This document shows positions 36,195-44,395 of a stretch of DNA of 64,000 nucleotides, one piece after another. The notes below the pieces were generated by a model. The model did not search any database and had not been told where the DNA came from. It saw only the letters and a program-made list of their open reading frames with translations. This stretch comes from Lactiplantibacillus paraplantarum (GTDB taxonomy: Bacteria; Bacillota; Bacilli; Lactobacillales; Lactobacillaceae), in assembly GCF_003641145.1 (NCBI RefSeq), contig NZ_CP032744.1, positions 1,240,001 through 1,304,000 on the forward strand. Direction: 5' to 3'. Every line of letters begins with the position of its first letter. Within the stretch, counting starts at the first letter, position 1. The translations under genes and the position numbers were made by a program.

Positions 36195-37192
36195 AGTGCC
36201 ACCTTCTTTGATAACAGAATTGCAATAAAAATCGGTGTACCGATGAAGCCTGTCAGAATGCTTAATGGAATTTCACCAGCTGATAAGGTACGCGCGAGAG
36301 TGTCCACAACTAGTAGAAAGATTGCGCCGATTAGACCGGACAGGGGTAACGACCACTTGGTATTTTCGCCAATAATAATCCGCGCCATGTGGGGGACAAT
36401 CAAACCAATCCAACCGATAGTGCCACTCAAGCACACAGCACTAGCAGTCAACATCGTGGCGCTAAGAATTACTAGACCGCGTTCCAAGCGGACGTTAATT
36501 CCTTGGGCAAAAGCCACTTGGTTGCCCAGGGCTAAGACGGTTAAGCGCCAGCGCATAATTAGTAAGATTACCATGCCAACGATGAGTAACGGCAAAACGG
36601 CTCCGAGACTATTGAGGTTTACTTTTGCTAAGCTACCAAGCTGCCAGTAAACGATGTCTTGTAATTGTGACTCCGGGTCAGCTAAGTATTTCAGTAGGCC
36701 TAGAATTGCCTGCATCAACCCACTAATGACGATCCCGGCTAAGACTAAGGCTAGTGTGCTCGATTGATGGATCAGACGGGGAATCCCCACACTAAATAAG
36801 ACGGCGATTAGTCCGAGAGCGAACGCTAAAATCTGTGTGCCAACGGTGTGCCAACCTAACAGAATTGCTAAGGCTGCGCCGACCGCCGCACCATTTGAAA
36901 CACCCAGCAGATCAGGCGAAACTAAGGGATTTTGAAAAATACTCTGATAGGCAGTCCCCGAGATGGCGAGAGCGGCACCAATTGCGGCCGCGGCCAAGAT
37001 TCGTGGTAAACGCAGACTGAAAACGATATTATGAATGACCGGACTAACGGATGTCTGACCGGTGAGCGTGGCGATAAGCTCACTGAGGCTTAATTGGTAA
37101 CGGCCTAGAGAAAGTGCCACTAGCATTAACCCAATCAACACAAGGGTCGTCAGTAATAAAATGCCATAACCGCGCCGACGTGTTTTGACCAT
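36191..37192 (-). CDS. FecCD-family ABC transporter permease
   Basis: 333 residues with about nine to ten membrane segments, including ILAAAAIGAALAISGTAYQ and NPLVSPDLLGVSNGAAVGAA, the conserved start of BtuC/FecCD permeases. It forms the membrane channel for the binding protein at 34238 and the ATPase at 35424. The family moves iron-siderophores, heme, B12, or molybdate/tungstate (MolB type); sequence alone does not decide. Confidence 0.9.
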   Translation of the reverse strand: MVKTRRRGYGILLLTTLVLIGLMLVALSLGRYQLSLSELIATLTGQTSVSPVIHNIVFSLRLPRILAAAAIGAALAISGTAYQSIFQNPLVSPDLLGVSNGAAVGAALAILLGWHTVGTQILAFALGLIAVLFSVGIPRLIHQSSTLALVLAGIVISGLMQAILGLLKYLADPESQLQDIVYWQLGSLAKVNLNSLGAVLPLLIVGMVILLIMRWRLTVLALGNQVAFAQGINVRLERGLVILSATMLTASAVCLSGTIGWIGLIVPHMARIIIGENTKWSLPLSGLIGAIFLLVVDTLARTLSAGEIPLSILTGFIGTPIFIAILLSKKVAL

Positions 37193-37195
37193 TGG

Positions 37196-37651
37196 CTAGA
37201 CCTCCAGTTGCGTAGCCGTTTTAATCAGGCTAGTCGTGAAGTCGTTGAGCCGTTGTTCGTCGGCGTCCTCGGGATGGAGATCGATAAACAGGGGTTGGAC
37301 GCCCCGCGTAGCACCAGTCGTTTCAAGCTGGTGGTCAAATTCGACCACGGCCTTGCAATAATCCTCAGCGTACCAACGATCGCCTGATCCCGTGACACCA
37401 AAAACAGTTCCACTGAGGTCGACATCTTGGAGATCATCAAAGAAGTCGAGGCCTTCTTCCGGTAAGTCGCCCTCGCCATATGTATAAGGCACGATCACGA
37501 TTAAATCGGCTACGGGCAGGTCAAAGGCGTCGGCCTGACCAATCTCAGTGAAATTAGTATCAACGTGCTGCTCACGAAGCTGATTTTGAGTAATTTCTGC
37601 AATCTCTTCATTATTACCAGTTAACGAAGCATAAATAATTTCAGCTTTCAT
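37196..37651 (-). CDS. Flavodoxin
   Basis: 151 residues. The FMN-phosphate loop reads ASLTGNNEEIA (8-18), followed by PYTYGEGDLPEE and the second flavin loop TGSGDRWYAEDYC. The protein is a small one-electron carrier that can replace ferredoxin when iron is scarce. It is the first gene of the transcript that continues with the FecCD permease. It could supply electrons for the radical-SAM enzyme MoaA, encoded 1 kb away, or for iron release after uptake. Confidence 0.9.
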   Translation of the reverse strand: MKAEIIYASLTGNNEEIAEITQNQLREQHVDTNFTEIGQADAFDLPVADLIVIVPYTYGEGDLPEEGLDFFDDLQDVDLSGTVFGVTGSGDRWYAEDYCKAVVEFDHQLETTGATRGVQPLFIDLHPEDADEQRLNDFTTSLIKTATQLEV

Positions 37652-37761
37652 GTAAATAACACTCCTTTATTTTTATGATGTTATGAGTGACTGGTGGGCC
37701 GCAGTGGACACAGACTTAAGCCGAAACCCACGCCTTAATGCCATATTGGTAAAATATGTCT

Positions 37762-37825
37762 GGGTCAGACTGAGAACTTCCGGTTAGTTACACTACGACG
37801 TTAAACTAATCCTCAGTCTCGACCC
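37762..37825. repeat. Long imperfect inverted repeat between the flavodoxin gene and moaE
   Basis: GGGTC-AGACTGAG (37762-37774) pairs with CTCAGTCT-C-GACCC (37812-37825) with one bulged base, and an inner GGTTAGTT pairs roughly with AACTAATC. The structure is about 64 bases long and lacks a T-run. It sits in a 402-base gene-free spacer, which otherwise shows only the moaE promoter region. Confidence 0.5.
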
Positions 37826-37967
37826 GCCTAAACCTCACACGCTTGCCACGCAACACAGAATTCTTCTCATCACGACAAAACTAACGAATGTTCAGACCAA
37901 CTTAGCGCGTATAATCGACAATCCAATATCTGTTAACTATATGATAACATTCTCACGAACTGACCAT

Positions 37968-38014
37968 TATTAGGGATTTGACTAATTAAATTTAAAAGCA
38001 GGCTCTGACATAAT
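37968..38014 (+). promoter_or_regulatory. moaE promoter region with a weak NreC-like box
   Basis: TATTAGGGATT (37968-37978) shares nine bases with the TATTAGGGAAA box found near narG. CATAAT (38009-38014) is a -10 candidate with no proper -35, as expected of an activator-dependent promoter. TTAGGGATT also occurs in coding DNA in this window, so this instance is weak. Confidence 0.35.
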
Positions 38015-38053
38015 AGAAGGGTAGGACGAATAGGTCAAAAGGAGGGGTGTGCC

Positions 38054-38455
38054 ATGGCGATGATCAAATTGTCGGCGACGCCATTGGATGTGAATGCGTT
38101 GTATCAAGCATTGAAGGCACCAGAATATGGCGGCATTGTCACGTTTGTTGGCACCGTTCGTCAGTGGACGGGCTCAATTGAGACACAGTCGATCGATTAT
38201 TCGGCGTATGCGGAGATGGCCATCAGTCAACTTAACAAATTAGCAGCGCCCATTGAAGCTAAAGGCGCCCGCGTGGTGATCGTGCATCGGGTCGGACATC
38301 TGGATTTGATGGATGAAGCGGTTTTTGTTGGCGTCGCGGCCGCGCACCGTGCTGAGGCCTTCGAGTGGTGCCAATACTTAATTGATACACTGAAAAAGGA
38401 AGTCCCAATTTGGAAGAAAGAATTTGATGCCGACAAGGTTCGTTGGGGGGATTAA
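38054..38455 (+). CDS. moaE: Molybdopterin synthase catalytic subunit
   Basis: 133 residues. GGIVTFVGTVRQWT at the start, HRVGHLDLMDEAVFVGVAAAHR in the middle and KKEVPIWKKEF at the active-site lysines match MoaE. With MoaD it inserts sulfur into precursor Z to make molybdopterin. It begins the moaE-moaD-moaA-narK transcript, with AAAGGAGGGG upstream of the ATG. Confidence 0.96.
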   Translation: MAMIKLSATPLDVNALYQALKAPEYGGIVTFVGTVRQWTGSIETQSIDYSAYAEMAISQLNKLAAPIEAKGARVVIVHRVGHLDLMDEAVFVGVAAAHRAEAFEWCQYLIDTLKKEVPIWKKEFDADKVRWGD

Positions 38456-38457
38456 AG

Positions 38458-38703
38458 ATGGAACTAACGATTAAGTTGTTTGCGATGCTAGCGGAACAAG
38501 TCGGGCCAACGGTCACGGTGACCGTATCAACGCCGGCGACCGCGGCCATGGTCAAGCCAGCTTTGAGCCAACGAACGCCGGCGCTTAAAGCTGTAATCAA
38601 TAATGCGCGGATCGCGGTTAATCAAGAATTCATCGCTGATGACCAGCAAGTTTTACAATCGACTGATGAGATTGCACTAATTCCGCCGGTCAGCGGGGGT
38701 TAA
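38458..38703 (+). CDS. moaD: Molybdopterin synthase sulfur carrier subunit
   Basis: 81 residues from the ATG at 38458, two bases after moaE stops. It has a ubiquitin-like fold ending in PPVSGG. The terminal Gly-Gly is adenylated by MoeB and thiocarboxylated before sulfur delivery to MoaE. Confidence 0.93.
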   Translation: MELTIKLFAMLAEQVGPTVTVTVSTPATAAMVKPALSQRTPALKAVINNARIAVNQEFIADDQQVLQSTDEIALIPPVSGG

Positions 38704-38745
38704 TAGCGGCGTTAGATCTAATGATGAAGGAGGAGCGTGAATGGT

Positions 38746-39744
38746 ATGGAAAAATTATATGACAGTTATGATCGTTTGCATGATTACGTGCGGTTATCGA
38801 TTACGGACCGTTGTAATTTGCGGTGTGTATATTGTATGCCGAAAGAGGGGCTACCGTTTTTCCCAACGGATCGAGTCTTGTCGCAGGATGAAATTGTCCA
38901 ATTGATCGAGAATTTTGCGGCCATGGGAGTGTCTAAGGTCCGAATCACTGGTGGCGAACCACTGTTACGGACGGATGTGGTCGAAATTGTTCGGCGTATC
39001 AAGGCGGTCGACGGGATTAACGATATTTCAATCACAACTAATGGGCTATTTTTAGCGAAATTAGCTAAGCCACTGAAAGAAGCCGGATTGGATCGATTGA
39101 ATATTAGTCTGGATACGTTTAAAGCGGATCGGTACAAAAAAATTACGCGGGGCGGTAATATTCAACAGGTTTTAGATGGAATCGCCGTGGCTAGTAAGTT
39201 ACATTTCAAAAAGATCAAGTTGAACATTGTTTTGATCAAGGGGCAAAATGATGACGAAGTCCTAGATTTCTTACATTACACCAAGGACCACGATGTTAAT
39301 GCGCGGTTCATTGAGTTCATGCCGATTGGGAATTCATTGAAGACCTGGCAAAAGGAATACGTGGGTTTAAAAAACGTCTTTGATACTTGTAAAGACAACG
39401 GCTTAGCTTATCATCCAATCGTTTTGCGTGGTAACGGACCGTCTGATAATTATCAAATTGAAGGTTATGAGGGAAGTTTCGGTCTTATTCATCCAATCAG
39501 TTCTAAGTTTTGTGAAAACTGTAATCGATTACGAATTACTGCTGACGGGTACGTCAAAGCATGCTTGTATTGGAACGAAGAAATCGATATCCGGTCAGCC
39601 ATTGGTGATCCGGTGGTGTTTCGCAAACTTATTCAAAAGGCGTTAGATAATAAGCCGCTCAATCATGAAATGGCCATGTCCGAAACTGACCGCATCATTG
39701 ATAAAGCCCCAACGTGGCGGCATATGAGTCAGATTGGAGGATAA
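38746..39744 (+). CDS. moaA: GTP 3',8-cyclase (radical SAM) MoaA
   Basis: 332 residues from the ATG at 38746; a GTG three codons earlier lies too close to the GGAGG. The radical-SAM cluster motif is CNLRCVYC (C23, C27, C30), the SAM site RITGGEPLL, and the second C-terminal cluster FCENCNRLRI with ACL. The chain ends in the conserved GG. It catalyses the first step of Moco synthesis from GTP together with MoaC. Confidence 0.96.
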   Translation: MEKLYDSYDRLHDYVRLSITDRCNLRCVYCMPKEGLPFFPTDRVLSQDEIVQLIENFAAMGVSKVRITGGEPLLRTDVVEIVRRIKAVDGINDISITTNGLFLAKLAKPLKEAGLDRLNISLDTFKADRYKKITRGGNIQQVLDGIAVASKLHFKKIKLNIVLIKGQNDDEVLDFLHYTKDHDVNARFIEFMPIGNSLKTWQKEYVGLKNVFDTCKDNGLAYHPIVLRGNGPSDNYQIEGYEGSFGLIHPISSKFCENCNRLRITADGYVKACLYWNEEIDIRSAIGDPVVFRKLIQKALDNKPLNHEMAMSETDRIIDKAPTWRHMSQIGG

Positions 39745-39748
39745 GAAA

Positions 39749-40939
39749 ATGACAGTTGAAGATGCTCAGACAAGTACGCGTTGGCGGGCCTATTTAGCGT
39801 TAGGCCTGGCAACGGTGGCGATGATTGTTTGCTTTATGTCATGGTCAAACTTTGCACCATTAGCGGGAGAGCTCGCAATCAAGTTTCATTTGAGTGTGTC
39901 GCAACGGACGCTGCTACTAGCAACGCCAGTACTACTCGGGTCAATCATGCGAATTCCAGTCGGGATTTTGAGTGATCGGTATGGTGGTAAAAAGGTTTAT
40001 CTGATCTTGATGGCCTTCATCTTGATCCCGCTGTTGATGATCACGAAGGTACACACGTACGGCATGTTGTTGGTCGCGGCGTTACTCGTTGGGATGGCCG
40101 GAACGTCTTTTGCCGTCGGAGTTTCGTATGCCTCAGTCTGGTTTCCGCCCGAAAAACAAGGATTAGCATTAGGAATCGTTAGCATGGGGAATATGGGGAA
40201 TGCGGTCGCCGCATTGACGCTGCCATCAATTTCGACCTCGTATGGATTTAACATGGTTTACTATTTCTTGATGGTATTAACGGTCATCTTGGCTGTTCTG
40301 TTCGCCATCTTTTGCCGCGAAATGCCGGTCGATAAGACGAAGACTGTGACGGGCGCATTGGCTGTCGCAAAGGAAAGTAGTACTTGGTACTTGTCATTAT
40401 TTTATTTTCTAACGTTTGGTCTGTTTGTCTCATTCACTAATTTGACACCACTGTTCTTGGAAGATATTTTCCGTGTACCACAAGTAACAGCAGGCTTATA
40501 CGCTGCATTATTCGCCGGTCTTTGTACCGTTGTTCGACCAATTGGTGGGGCGGCGGCCGATAAGTGGCGACCGATGCAGATGTTACAGTGGATTTTTATC
40601 GGCATCACCGTCTTTGCCGTGATTATTACGTTGACTTTTAGCAACCAGTCATTGTTTATCTTTGGTATTGTTGGCGCCGGATTGATTGCCGGCTTCGGTA
40701 ACGGGGTCATTTTTAAGATGGTGCCGTATGTATCACAGGGGAATACTGGTGCTGTCACCGGTTTTGTCGGCGCTTTAGGTGGTCTGGGCGGTTTCTTTCC
40801 ACCACTATTAGTGGGGTGGATTCATACTTGGACGGGTAGTTATCGGCTCGGTATCGTGCTCTTAGCCCTCACTGGCTTAGTTTGTTGGTATGCCCTTTGG
40901 CGCCGATTTATTCATGGTGACGTCCACATTGTTAAATAA
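39749..40939 (+). CDS. narK: NarK-type nitrate/nitrite transporter (MFS)
   Basis: 396 residues from the ATG at 39749 (GGAGG upstream). Twelve membrane segments, with GILSDRYGGKKVYLI in the 2-3 loop and the nitrate signature region FAVGVSYASVWFPPEKQGLALG, then GAAADKWRP and GALGGLGGFFPPLLVG. It imports nitrate and/or exports nitrite. With no nitrite reductase in the window, nitrite export is the likely need. It lies four bases after moaA. Confidence 0.93.
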   Translation: MTVEDAQTSTRWRAYLALGLATVAMIVCFMSWSNFAPLAGELAIKFHLSVSQRTLLLATPVLLGSIMRIPVGILSDRYGGKKVYLILMAFILIPLLMITKVHTYGMLLVAALLVGMAGTSFAVGVSYASVWFPPEKQGLALGIVSMGNMGNAVAALTLPSISTSYGFNMVYYFLMVLTVILAVLFAIFCREMPVDKTKTVTGALAVAKESSTWYLSLFYFLTFGLFVSFTNLTPLFLEDIFRVPQVTAGLYAALFAGLCTVVRPIGGAAADKWRPMQMLQWIFIGITVFAVIITLTFSNQSLFIFGIVGAGLIAGFGNGVIFKMVPYVSQGNTGAVTGFVGALGGLGGFFPPLLVGWIHTWTGSYRLGIVLLALTGLVCWYALWRRFIHGDVHIVK

Positions 40940-40957
40940 TTGTAATCGATTACAATT
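40938..40957. promoter_or_regulatory. Perfect 20-base palindrome containing an exact cre-type site
   Basis: AATTGTAATC and GATTACAATT form a gapless perfect palindrome overlapping the narK stop codon. The core TGTAATCGATTACA (40941-40954) matches the CcpA cre consensus TGWAANCGNTNWCA at every position. It lies about 68 bases upstream of the likely transcription start of the 41044 gene, so carbon control of that gene is suggested. Confidence 0.5.
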
Positions 40958-41000
40958 TAACGTTAATTATTAGTGATTGGCATAAAACGCCTTATAAAAA

Positions 41001-41009
41001 TGGTATAAT
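41001..41009 (+). promoter_or_regulatory. Extended -10 promoter of the DUF59 gene
   Basis: TGGTATAAT is an extended -10 element 35 bases upstream of the ATG at 41044. No -35 is seen at correct spacing. Confidence 0.6.
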
Positions 41010-41043
41010 TAAACGAGTAATAGTTTAGAAGGAGTGTGGCAGA

Positions 41044-41382
41044 ATGGCAGATGGAATTGGTGAAGGCGCCGAATTTTCACCCATTGAAGATGCAGTGATG
41101 AAGTCGTTGGAGGATGTCATTGACCCCGAGTTGGGCATTGATATGGTTAATCTTGGGTTAATCTATGATATCCATGTTGATGACGATGGCAACTGTGTTG
41201 TCACCATGACGTTGACAACCATGGGCTGCCCACTGGGTAACTTGTTAGCTGATCAGATTAATCGGGCAGTGACTAGCGTCGACGGGGTCACTGGATGCGA
41301 GATTGATTTAGTTTGGGAGCCAGCTTGGGACATGAGTAAAATGAGCCGCTTTGCTAAGGTGGCGCTCGGCATTCATGGTTAA
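41044..41382 (+). CDS. MIP18/DUF59 (SufT-like) metal-sulfur cluster assembly protein
   Basis: 112 residues. AVMKSLEDVIDPELGIDMVNLGLIYDI-type start and MTLTTMGCPLGNLLADQI, with the conserved cysteine, place it in the DUF59 family (SufT, PaaD, MIP18). Members help mature Fe-S proteins. In many Firmicutes such a gene belongs to suf operons. Here it stands after narK with its own promoter, which suggests help with the Fe-S-rich nitrate reductase; this is inference. Confidence 0.85.
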   Translation: MADGIGEGAEFSPIEDAVMKSLEDVIDPELGIDMVNLGLIYDIHVDDDGNCVVTMTLTTMGCPLGNLLADQINRAVTSVDGVTGCEIDLVWEPAWDMSKMSRFAKVALGIHG

Positions 41383-41411
41383 CCAGTAATTCAGTAAGGG
41401 GTTGCGCGCGA

Positions 41412-42290
41412 ATGGATATTAAAAAGTTTGTGGCTCGTCGTAAAGCCCTACAAATTTCACAAATTAAATTATCGGCCGGTATTTGTACCCAGGCCACGCT
41501 CAGCAAGTTCGAACGGCGCGGTCGCGTGCCATCGCTGGCCATCTTAGAACAGCTATGCGCGCGCCTGGGGTTGACTGTTGATGAGCTAAACGAGGACCAA
41601 GCGAGTTCGGTGACCCAAATACGGCAACAATTGGACCATATTGAACGTCAGCTGATGATGGAGGATTATCAAGTGGTGCTGCAAGCTTTGGATCAGATTG
41701 CAGTTAGCGAAATTGCGGCGGTTCCGCTACGGATGCAATATTATTATTTGAGCGGGTTGCTGAAATCATTGATCAATGGTGCCGTGAGTGATGTTTGTTT
41801 TGACTTCGATCAAATCTTAGATGATTTGGACCAGACGCATGAAACGGTATTTACCCCGCTGGCATATGTCGGCTTGGGGGTCATGTATAGTCGGTTGTCA
41901 GAATTGACGAAGGCCCAATTTTACTTTGAAAAGGTCCATCAAGCAGTCAGGCAGGCTTTGGTCAATGGTGATAACCAGGACTATTTACGGCTACTGACGA
42001 TGATTTTTTATACGGCTGAATACGAAGCGACTCGCGAAGATTTTGCCACTAGCGATGGGCTAATCAATGATGGTGTGTCCCTTTGTTCGGAGCAACATGT
42101 CACCTACTATTTACCACGACTGAAATATTTGGCGACGGCTAATGCTATTCAACAGTGCCAACCTGACGAGCAGATTCAACAACTTTTAAGTGAAACAGTT
42201 GCCTTTGCACGGATCAACCACAATCAAGTTGTAGAGGTCAAGGCCGCGGCCCTGCGGCGACGTTATCTGCACGCACGCAAGCATGCCTAG
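41412..42290 (+). CDS. XRE-family regulator with TPR-like domain (Rgg-like)
   Basis: 292 residues. N-terminal helix-turn-helix at about 1-62 (ISQIKLSAGICTQATLSKFE then VPSLAILEQLCARLGLTVDEL). The rest is an all-helical, TPR-like domain as in Rgg/PlcR-type regulators that bind peptides. No neighbouring pheromone gene is evident: the 42291-42491 spacer contains two terminators. It lies 29 bases after the DUF59 gene and may be co-transcribed. Its targets are unknown. Confidence 0.82.
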   Translation: MDIKKFVARRKALQISQIKLSAGICTQATLSKFERRGRVPSLAILEQLCARLGLTVDELNEDQASSVTQIRQQLDHIERQLMMEDYQVVLQALDQIAVSEIAAVPLRMQYYYLSGLLKSLINGAVSDVCFDFDQILDDLDQTHETVFTPLAYVGLGVMYSRLSELTKAQFYFEKVHQAVRQALVNGDNQDYLRLLTMIFYTAEYEATREDFATSDGLINDGVSLCSEQHVTYYLPRLKYLATANAIQQCQPDEQIQQLLSETVAFARINHNQVVEVKAAALRRRYLHARKHA

Positions 42291-42343
42291 GGCCGATGCA
42301 GTTGAACCACCATTATTTCGTTAATATGAATTTGAATATTTTT

Positions 42344-42382
42344 AAACGACCATTTCTCGGTAGACTGAGGAATGGTCGTTTT
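42344..42382 (+). terminator. Terminator behind the Rgg-like regulator
   Basis: AAACGACCATT pairs with AATGGTCGTTT and is extended by CTC/GAG, followed by T residues. Confidence 0.75.
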
Positions 42383-42428
42383 GGTGTCATAATTAACCTA
42401 TGCGCGGCAGCCATAATGACAGTGGCGT

Positions 42429-42460
42429 CAAAAAAGTGTCGCTGCACTGAGCGACACTTT
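42429..42460 (-). terminator. Terminator of the unknown three-gene operon
   Basis: AAAGTGTCGCT (42433-42443) pairs with AGCGACACTTT (42450-42460). On the minus strand it continues into TTTTTTG, about 30 bases behind the last stop codon. Confidence 0.8.
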
Positions 42461-42491
42461 GGAATAGCACAATCCAATTGTGATGACGGAA

Positions 42492-43391
42492 TTACTGCGG
42501 TTGTGTCGTAGCGGCGGCCAGACGGGTAAGGGCTTGTTCGACGCGCTTTTGTAAGTCAGTTGGTAGCTGTTGACTATCTAAGCGCGCTTGGTCGACTAAT
42601 TCACTAGCCATCGTTAATGCGGGCGCAATTCCAATCGTTAGGACCCGTTGCTGAGTCGCGACAAATTGGTCGGCCGTTGGTTTATGGGCTTGGTGGAAGA
42701 AATCATAAAAATAGCCCGGGTCGTTTTCGAAGCCAAACAGGAGTGGCAATGGATAGTTTCCCATCAAGAGGCGCTCACGAAAATCCGCAATCTGTTGGGT
42801 CACCTGGACGTCAGTCAGAATAGTGAGTACGACGCCGACTGATTCCCCAATTGCGCGTGCAAGGCCACAGATAGCCGGGTCAAGGCCAGCCAAGCTAGTA
42901 GCTAAGTAGCCACTCAGACTGGTCAATTTGGCTGGCCGATCCTTCGTATCCTTCAGAAAATCCGCAATCCGCTCTCGTTGATTAAAGTTCAACCGGAGTC
43001 GATTGAGGTTCGCTAACGGTAATGATAGTGCCGCCGTTAAGAGTTCGTGCCGATTGGCAGACGGTAGCATGGTCGTGTGACTGACCGCCCAAATAAATTG
43101 TTGGAGTAAGTACTGACTAGCGTATGCGTGCGCCTTACTCAGAGCCAAATCATTAATCGTGGGTGTGGGCGCAAAACTCGGCGTATCTAAAGTTGAGACC
43201 ATTGCTAGTGCTTCGACAAGCGGTGTCATCGTTGCGGGCTGCCCCGGAATTTCAAATAGTGTATACACAGCCTGCCGCTGGTGACGTGCGACCGGGTCTG
43301 CCGAATCGAGTAGTGTGCGGACGGGCGCCGGAATCTGTTTAATGAATTGTTGAAAGTCGTCTTCTAGGGCGACGTCGTAATCAAGTAACAT
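42492..43391 (-). CDS. Polyprenyl-synthetase-like protein lacking Asp-rich motifs
   Basis: 299 residues, all-helical character. The stretch from DRPAKLTSLSGYLATSLAG through IGESVGVVLTILTDV to LLMGNYPLPLLFGFENDP follows the layout of the second half of trans-prenyl diphosphate synthases (K-T, G...G.AFQI.DD.LD, GK.TLPLL). However, the DDxxD motifs that bind magnesium-diphosphate are absent: LTDVQ stands where DDxxD is expected. It may be a regulatory or prenyl-binding pseudoenzyme, or distantly ComQ-like. It is the last of three co-directional genes in the nitrate island, 14 bases after its neighbour. The family call is tentative. Confidence 0.5.
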   Translation of the reverse strand: MLLDYDVALEDDFQQFIKQIPAPVRTLLDSADPVARHQRQAVYTLFEIPGQPATMTPLVEALAMVSTLDTPSFAPTPTINDLALSKAHAYASQYLLQQFIWAVSHTTMLPSANRHELLTAALSLPLANLNRLRLNFNQRERIADFLKDTKDRPAKLTSLSGYLATSLAGLDPAICGLARAIGESVGVVLTILTDVQVTQQIADFRERLLMGNYPLPLLFGFENDPGYFYDFFHQAHKPTADQFVATQQRVLTIGIAPALTMASELVDQARLDSQQLPTDLQKRVEQALTRLAAATTQPQ

Positions 43392-43405
43392 CCTTATCGC
43401 TCCCG

Positions 43406-44386
43406 TTAGTTTTGAAATTGGTCAACTTCACGTGCCAGTTGTTCAGCAATCGGCACAAAAATGTCGCTGAAGTATTTGTCCATATCAAGTTTAGTAGTTG
43501 CATCTTCGACAGCTACTTGTGCACGTTGGTAGGCATCATTACGCATGTTGATAATTAATAACTTCTTTTGATGGTGGAGATGCTTGGTGAGTTTTTCACC
43601 GTTTGCAATATCGCGATATTTCTCAATAAAATAGTAAAGCGTCTCGTAAAATGTATTGTCGAGCACCCAAAATAACGTGTTGCGGGAGACCTTATCGTTC
43701 ATGACCTGAGCGAATAAATCGTCACCTAACAATTCATTTTTGACGAATGCGGCTGACGACAGAACGATTGCTTGAATTTCGTGCATATCGGCCATAAAGG
43801 TGCTGAAGTGGGTGAGTTCAGTATCCTTTAAGGCGAAGCCGAGTTTGGCTTTGCGTGTCGGCGCATCCATCAGTTTGAAGTTGTCTTGATACTCGCGTTG
43901 AATATCAGTGCTGTCACTAATCAGATCGCGTTCGATCCCAACCAGTAGTGCTTGATTGGCCTGAAGATCAGCTTTAACGACGGTCCAAATAGCCGCAAAA
44001 TGAGTGTTGAAGTTATCAAACAAGTCTTGGGTGGTGCCGACGATTTGTTTGTGAATCTGCCCTTTTTCGGTGTGGGCCGCAAATTGAACGACCAGTGGAA
44101 TGGTATCATCATCAGTGGTGAGTCCGGTCTGTTCGCGGCGTTTCGTTTCGTATGCTTTTAATTCATCGAGGCTTAATAGTCCGAGCGGCATGACGTTGAT
44201 TTCTCCGTTGGTCGTCATGATTTGTAGTGAGAAGGGTGTATCAGCATGTTGATTCATTGTGAATGATTTCAACGTTTCGCTGAGTTTACTCCGAGTGCCG
44301 AGTTCGTCTTCCGGATCCGCATAGAAGCCCGACGTGTAAATTGCGATGTTATCATACTTCGCGTTTAGCTTTTCTTGAATATCCAT
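43406..44386 (-). CDS. Unknown protein, middle gene of three-gene operon
   Basis: 326 residues with a strong GGAGG before the ATG. The composition is soluble and acidic. The N-terminal 140 residues alternate strand-like blocks (FSLQIMTTNGEINVMPLGLL, IPLVVQFAAHTEKGQIHKQI). The remainder looks helical (YETLYYFIEKYRDIANGEKL). No cysteine motif, signal peptide, membrane segment or known enzyme motif is seen. I do not recognise the family. It lies 9 bases after the 102-residue gene and 14 bases before the prenyl-synthase-like gene, so the three are one transcript. Confidence 0.6.
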   Translation of the reverse strand: MDIQEKLNAKYDNIAIYTSGFYADPEDELGTRSKLSETLKSFTMNQHADTPFSLQIMTTNGEINVMPLGLLSLDELKAYETKRREQTGLTTDDDTIPLVVQFAAHTEKGQIHKQIVGTTQDLFDNFNTHFAAIWTVVKADLQANQALLVGIERDLISDSTDIQREYQDNFKLMDAPTRKAKLGFALKDTELTHFSTFMADMHEIQAIVLSSAAFVKNELLGDDLFAQVMNDKVSRNTLFWVLDNTFYETLYYFIEKYRDIANGEKLTKHLHHQKKLLIINMRNDAYQRAQVAVEDATTKLDMDKYFSDIFVPIAEQLAREVDQFQN

Positions 44387-44395
44387 GGGAGCCTC

